Origin: Flavobacterium sp. HJJ
GTDB taxonomy: Bacteria > Bacteroidota > Bacteroidia > Flavobacteriales > Flavobacteriaceae
Assembly (NCBI RefSeq): GCF_015351475.1
Contig: NZ_JADKPR010000019.1
Coordinates: forward strand, 1 to 64,000
Direction: 5' to 3'
Length of the DNA: 64,000 nucleotides
Both the position numbers and the translations under genes were made by a program. Of the stretch, positions 60,422-64,000 are shown piece after piece. The notes beneath the pieces are model-generated. The model saw nothing but the letters and a program-made list of their open reading frames with translations, searched no databases and was not told the origin of the DNA. Within the stretch, counting starts at the first letter, position 1, and every line of letters starts with the position of its first letter.

Positions 60422-61060
60422 TTGAAAACGCTTTTAAATCTAGATAATTGGAATAGAAAAGAACATTTCCTTTTCTTTAAACAAATGCAGGAACCTTTTT
60501 TTGGGGTAAGCATAAATATTGACTGCACCAAAGCCTATGCCGTTTCCAAAGCACTAGACACTTCATTTTTTATCTATTATTTACACAAAACACTGTTAGC
60601 CGTAAATACTTTCGAAAGTTTTAGATACCGCATAGACAACACTCATATTTACATACATGACAGGATTGATGCATCGGCGACTATAGGAAGGAGTGATGGA
60701 ACTTTTGGATTTTCCTTGATAGAATTTCATCCCGATTATGCGGTTTTTGAAAAAAATGCAATGGCCGAAATCGAGCGTATTCAAAATACAGCAGGACTGT
60801 TAACTAGAGACTTCAAAGAAGACAATCTCATTCATTTTTCGTCAATTCCGTGGCTGAATTTCACTTCGCTTTCACACGCACGCAATATGACCATTCCTGA
60901 CAGCTGTCCAAAAATTTCTTTTGGAAAAATGACATTATCTAAAAAAGGAAAAAGAAAAATGCCAATGTCAATCCACGTTCATCATGGATTGATGGATGCT
61001 CTGCACGTAGGACAAATGGCAGATTATTTTCAAGAAATTATGAATCAAGATACTGTATAA
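60422..61060 (+). CDS. Chloramphenicol acetyltransferase-like protein
   Basis: 212 residues with a TTG start (no ATG is suitably placed; the next Met is 21 residues in). The family start NLDNWNRKEHFLFFKQMQEP is typical of type A CATs. The active-site region reads HVHHGLMDALHVGQMADYF (~185-203) with the catalytic His, but the usual HHxxxDGxH has Ala in place of Gly, and Gln before His-His is replaced. It may acetylate another small molecule; drug resistance should not be assumed. Confidence 0.85.
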   Translation: MKTLLNLDNWNRKEHFLFFKQMQEPFFGVSINIDCTKAYAVSKALDTSFFIYYLHKTLLAVNTFESFRYRIDNTHIYIHDRIDASATIGRSDGTFGFSLIEFHPDYAVFEKNAMAEIERIQNTAGLLTRDFKEDNLIHFSSIPWLNFTSLSHARNMTIPDSCPKISFGKMTLSKKGKRKMPMSIHVHHGLMDALHVGQMADYFQEIMNQDTV

Positions 61061-61124
61061 ATAAAATGGAACAATTTTTGTTGATTCTTTCAAAACGAAT
61101 ACTCATTTGAAAAGCAAAAAACAT

Positions 61125-62516
61125 ATGAAAAGAATATTTCTTTTTTTTATACTAATTCAAAGCCAGTTTCTTTTAAGCCAGACGGTCTTAGCTACTTTTC
61201 CTTTAGAACTAAAAAAATCCAAAGAATACAGGCATATTATCAATGCAGAAAACACAATCACCCATAATATGTTTGTGTTTGCTTCCGATAAAGAAACACT
61301 TACTATTCTAAAATACAACAGTTCCTTGTTTCTGAACAGTCAATACTCATTTCCAAGGCCGGACACCAGTCTTACAACAATTGCAGGCTATAGTTTCAAC
61401 AGCGATGAAAATCCAGCTCTTTATTGGTCAAATGCTGATTTGACCAAAATAACAGCTGTACAATATGATTTGAATTCCAAAACCAGTTATCCCATTAATT
61501 ATGAACAGCAGTTTTTTAATCAAACCGTTATTACACAATTTCAGGAAAACAATACATTCTATATCCTTGCACAAAAACAATTTGAAGAAAAATTAATACT
61601 GTACATTTTCAAAGATGGCAAAAAAGAAGAAAAAACACTTGATTTTAGTTCTTTTAAATTCAAAAACAGTAAAAATCAAGCAATAAACTTTACCCAAATT
61701 CTGGAAGCCTGTCCTATTGAAAAAATAGAAACAAACCAATTCAATCCATTATTTAAAGGCACTCAAAAGACAAAATTTTACGTCCTCAAAAACCGATTGC
61801 TTCTGACTTTTGATCATAATGACAATGAAACGCAGGCATTTGATATTGATCTGTCAACCTTAGAAATTCAGGAGAAAAATTTCCCGAAAACTTCAACCAA
61901 AAATTATGTCAGCCTGTCTAATTCATATTACCACGAGAGTAAAATATATCAATTCAAAGTCAATGCCGAAGAATTGGTGTTTGAAATAAAAGATTACAAC
62001 ACAGCAGCTATCATAAAAAACATACTCGTTTCAAAAACCGATACTATTTCCTTTAAAAGTTCTCCTTTATGGCAGCAGTTTGAAGGACAAAGACCAAAAG
62101 AGCTCAAAACCACTGCCAAATTTCTGAACCAATTAGTATATTTAGAAGCTGGATTAACAGTTTACAAAACCTCAAATTCGATTTTGATTACATTAGGAGG
62201 CACTGGTAACATCCAATTTGCAAATTTCATTAATACATTGTCAGACTTTAATTCATTCGACAATAATTTGCAGTATCAAAATATTCCCACCACTGTTTAT
62301 TTTGAGAGTATATTCGATAAAAAGTTAGATCACATTAAAAAAGACCAGGAGCCTCTTGCTGTCGATTTTATTTCACGTTTTGAACTGGAACACTCAGAAG
62401 TAACCTTACCAAGCATTATACGCTATAAAAATTACTATATTCTGGGTTATTATGACAGTTCTGCAAAACAATATATCATGCGTAAGTTTATTGACGGATT
62501 TGACCGTTCGTTTTAA
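61125..62516 (+). CDS. Exported protein of unknown function
   Basis: 463 residues from ATG 61125 (KRIFLFFILIQSQFLLSQ signal peptide); a TTG at 61107 would add six charged residues. The rest is beta-rich with repeated short strands (FVFASDKETLTILKYNSSLF, TKFYVLKNRLLLTFDHND), which may form a propeller-like fold. I recognise no family. It lies 64 bp after the CAT-like gene, possibly cotranscribed. Confidence 0.8.
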   Translation: MKRIFLFFILIQSQFLLSQTVLATFPLELKKSKEYRHIINAENTITHNMFVFASDKETLTILKYNSSLFLNSQYSFPRPDTSLTTIAGYSFNSDENPALYWSNADLTKITAVQYDLNSKTSYPINYEQQFFNQTVITQFQENNTFYILAQKQFEEKLILYIFKDGKKEEKTLDFSSFKFKNSKNQAINFTQILEACPIEKIETNQFNPLFKGTQKTKFYVLKNRLLLTFDHNDNETQAFDIDLSTLEIQEKNFPKTSTKNYVSLSNSYYHESKIYQFKVNAEELVFEIKDYNTAAIIKNILVSKTDTISFKSSPLWQQFEGQRPKELKTTAKFLNQLVYLEAGLTVYKTSNSILITLGGTGNIQFANFINTLSDFNSFDNNLQYQNIPTTVYFESIFDKKLDHIKKDQEPLAVDFISRFELEHSEVTLPSIIRYKNYYILGYYDSSAKQYIMRKFIDGFDRSF

Positions 62517-62548
62517 ATAGATTTTATAATTAAAAAAACGGCATAACA

Positions 62549-63130
62549 TTAAATATTTTCTTTATTGATCCATTTTCCAACAGCGGGTGCTGTATAATTT
62601 TCCATTTTCTCCAGAAGATCATCAATATCACTGCTTATCAAAAGCATCTGCTGATTTACTTCCTTCAAAAGACCTTTGTCTGTCATTGTCTGGATAAAAA
62701 TAATTAAAGCATCAAAATAACGATCAATGTTTAAAATGGCAATTGGTTTTTTATGCAGTCCTAGCTGTCCCCACGTCAGCATTTCGAAAAGCTCATCCAA
62801 TGTACCAAAACCGCCCGGCAGAGCGATTACGCCGTCGCAAAGGTCATTCATTTTGGTTTTTCGCTCGTGCATGGTATCAACCAGAATTAATTGAGTAAGT
62901 GCTGGGTGAGCAATTTCTTTTGACCTCAAAAAATTTGGCAGCACACCGATTGCTTTACCGCCTGCATTCAAAACACCGTCTGCAACGGCTCCCATAAGCC
63001 CGACTTTGGCTCCTCCATAAACCAATTCAATGTTTCGCTTGGCTAATTTCTGTCCAAGCAGAGCTGCCTGAGAAGTGTAAATTTCTTCAGTTCCTGAACT
63101 GGAACCACAGAATACGGTTATTCTTTTCAT
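62549..63130 (-). CDS. LOG-family protein (TIGR00730)
   Basis: 193 residues with the Rossmann-like LOG fold: ITVFCGSSSGTEE, LVYGGAKVGLMGAVADGVL, the catalytic/nucleotide motif PGGFGTLDELFEML (~103-116) and the preceding MHERKTKM. Members release free base from cytokinin or purine riboside 5'-monophosphates. Length and motifs are typical. The natural bacterial substrate is uncertain. Confidence 0.94.
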   Translation of the reverse strand: MKRITVFCGSSSGTEEIYTSQAALLGQKLAKRNIELVYGGAKVGLMGAVADGVLNAGGKAIGVLPNFLRSKEIAHPALTQLILVDTMHERKTKMNDLCDGVIALPGGFGTLDELFEMLTWGQLGLHKKPIAILNIDRYFDALIIFIQTMTDKGLLKEVNQQMLLISSDIDDLLEKMENYTAPAVGKWINKENI

Positions 63131-63210
63131 TTCAATAACTATTTAAAATTCTTCAAAAAACATATCACATTACTAAAATACTCCTTAATCCTGAAAAATA
63201 CAGCTGCTGA

Positions 63211-64000
63211 CTATTTCACCGGCAGGTATTTCTTCATTTTAAAATCCATGAAATATTCCTTTTTGCCCTCTTCGACCAAAAAGTAAACATTAGCGTTTGG
63301 TCTTTCTTCCAGTTTACTTTCATCAAGCTGCTTTTTGCTTGTATACCCTAATCCTTGTATCTTAATAGCCGTTTGAGGTTTCATAACCCATTCCATATTG
63401 TATACATCAAGAATTCCATTAACTTCCCAATCATCAGAATGGTTGTGATTGTATTCAAAAATATTGTTACTGTAGTTTGTACTTCCTACAAGTTCGTCCT
63501 TAAATTTAACTTTGCCTTTAAAACTAATAAAAGACCCTTTTAACCCCCTGCAAAGACCTTCTGTAAACCAAATATCATCATTCTCATAATTTATTAGAGT
63601 AAGACATTTATGGATAAAATTGAAGTGAGGCAGCGGCACACCATCAGTATCGATAATACCTCCAAAATATTCATCCGGACCTGTCTGTTTTGTTGCCATT
63701 GCATAATATTTCCCTTCAAACAGAAAGGGACTCACTTTATCATAATATAGATTTGAGTAAGAGGTAAGCTTACCATTTACATCAACGGTAAAACCTTTGA
63801 ACCCTCCTTTGGAATCAATAACTTCAATAGTTTCACGTTCACTTTGCATTCCTCTAATCGATGGGAATAACTCCTCATTTGTGAGCTTTTCAACATTGAT
63901 ATTAAAGGTGTCTCCCGAAATTTCGAAATTGTACAACTTTTTATAAAGCCCTTTCATATTAGGTTTAAAAAGTGTTACGTCTTGTAAATTGGAAGTTGGA
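63211..64000 (-). CDS. Protein of unknown function, C-terminal part (partial)
   Basis: The frame stays open from the stop at 63211 to the right window edge. A Met at 63957 is available, but the frame continues upstream as TSNLQDVTLFKPN, so the gene is probably cut by the window. The visible ~263 residues are soluble and beta-rich (GGIIDTDGVPLPHFNF, VEEGKKEYFMDFKMKKYLP). They lack recognisable motifs. Confidence 0.65.
   Translation of the reverse strand, partial: PTSNLQDVTLFKPNMKGLYKKLYNFEISGDTFNINVEKLTNEELFPSIRGMQSERETIEVIDSKGGFKGFTVDVNGKLTSYSNLYYDKVSPFLFEGKYYAMATKQTGPDEYFGGIIDTDGVPLPHFNFIHKCLTLINYENDDIWFTEGLCRGLKGSFISFKGKVKFKDELVGSTNYSNNIFEYNHNHSDDWEVNGILDVYNMEWVMKPQTAIKIQGLGYTSKKQLDESKLEERPNANVYFLVEEGKKEYFMDFKMKKYLPVK

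Overview
The window looks like a stretch of a Flavobacterium-type chromosome (Bacteroidetes). Support for this: AT-rich DNA, type IX secretion (T9SS) cargo architecture, DUF4270, TonB-dependent receptor and OmpA-type envelope proteins, atpD-atpC standing alone as a pair, few clear Shine-Dalgarno sequences, and recurring TAnnTTTG promoter boxes. I see no rRNA, tRNA, CRISPR array, prophage or intact IS. The assignment rests on gene content only.

Layout. 1-4.4 kb: the N-terminal part of a large adhesin (continuing off the left edge), a decayed copy of its 5' end, and a T9SS type C cargo protein with a 45-bp-repeat proline-rich linker. 5.1-12.4 kb: recX, then a minus-strand biotin region (bioF; bioD-bioA-ketoacyl synthase) interrupted by a TraB/GumN - ECF sigma - membrane protein operon. 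12.4-14.8 kb: an outer-membrane protein relic and atpD-atpC. 15-24 kb: a TonB receptor with its SGNH-hydrolase lipoprotein partner, then glgA-like, DUF4270 and glmS. 24-30 kb (plus strand): panC, panD, an alpha/beta-hydrolase-like protein with Asp at the nucleophile position, radA, and a GT51 transglycosylase. 30-37 kb: a LytTR two-component system next to SIMPL, vWA and DUF4139 envelope genes. 37-46 kb: aldo-keto reductase, a toxin-antitoxin pair with a broken toxin, an OmpA lipoprotein, exonuclease III, an OlsF-like double acyltransferase, small membrane proteins, a 2-hydroxyacid dehydrogenase and nhaA. 46-50 kb: a three-gene envelope operon of unknown role. 51-54 kb: a small cassette-like array. 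54-64 kb: metG, a REP-associated transposase with its REP palindromes, an EamA exporter, a HAD phosphatase, an OmpA porin, a CAT-like acyltransferase, a LOG-family protein and an unknown partial gene.

The most notable signals are these. (1) At 51.4-53.6 kb, three minus-strand single-gene modules are separated by long imperfect inverted repeats whose core sites behave like integron attC sites; each of the two complete modules starts and ends with its own matching core sequence, and a 149-bp MITE sits in one repeat with a 4-bp target duplication. No integrase is visible, so this is a CALIN-like candidate. (2) Upstream of both the SIMPL and vWA genes, beside the LytTR regulator, are matching ACC-boxes exactly 21 bp apart, placed similarly relative to a -7 box; they look like the regulator's operators. 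(3) There are several families of small dispersed elements: a 148-bp MITE in two copies, a ~200-bp inverted-repeat element with one full and one half copy, REP palindromes that have invaded their own transposase gene, and an unusual GC-rich cluster of 21-22-bp dyads next to metG.
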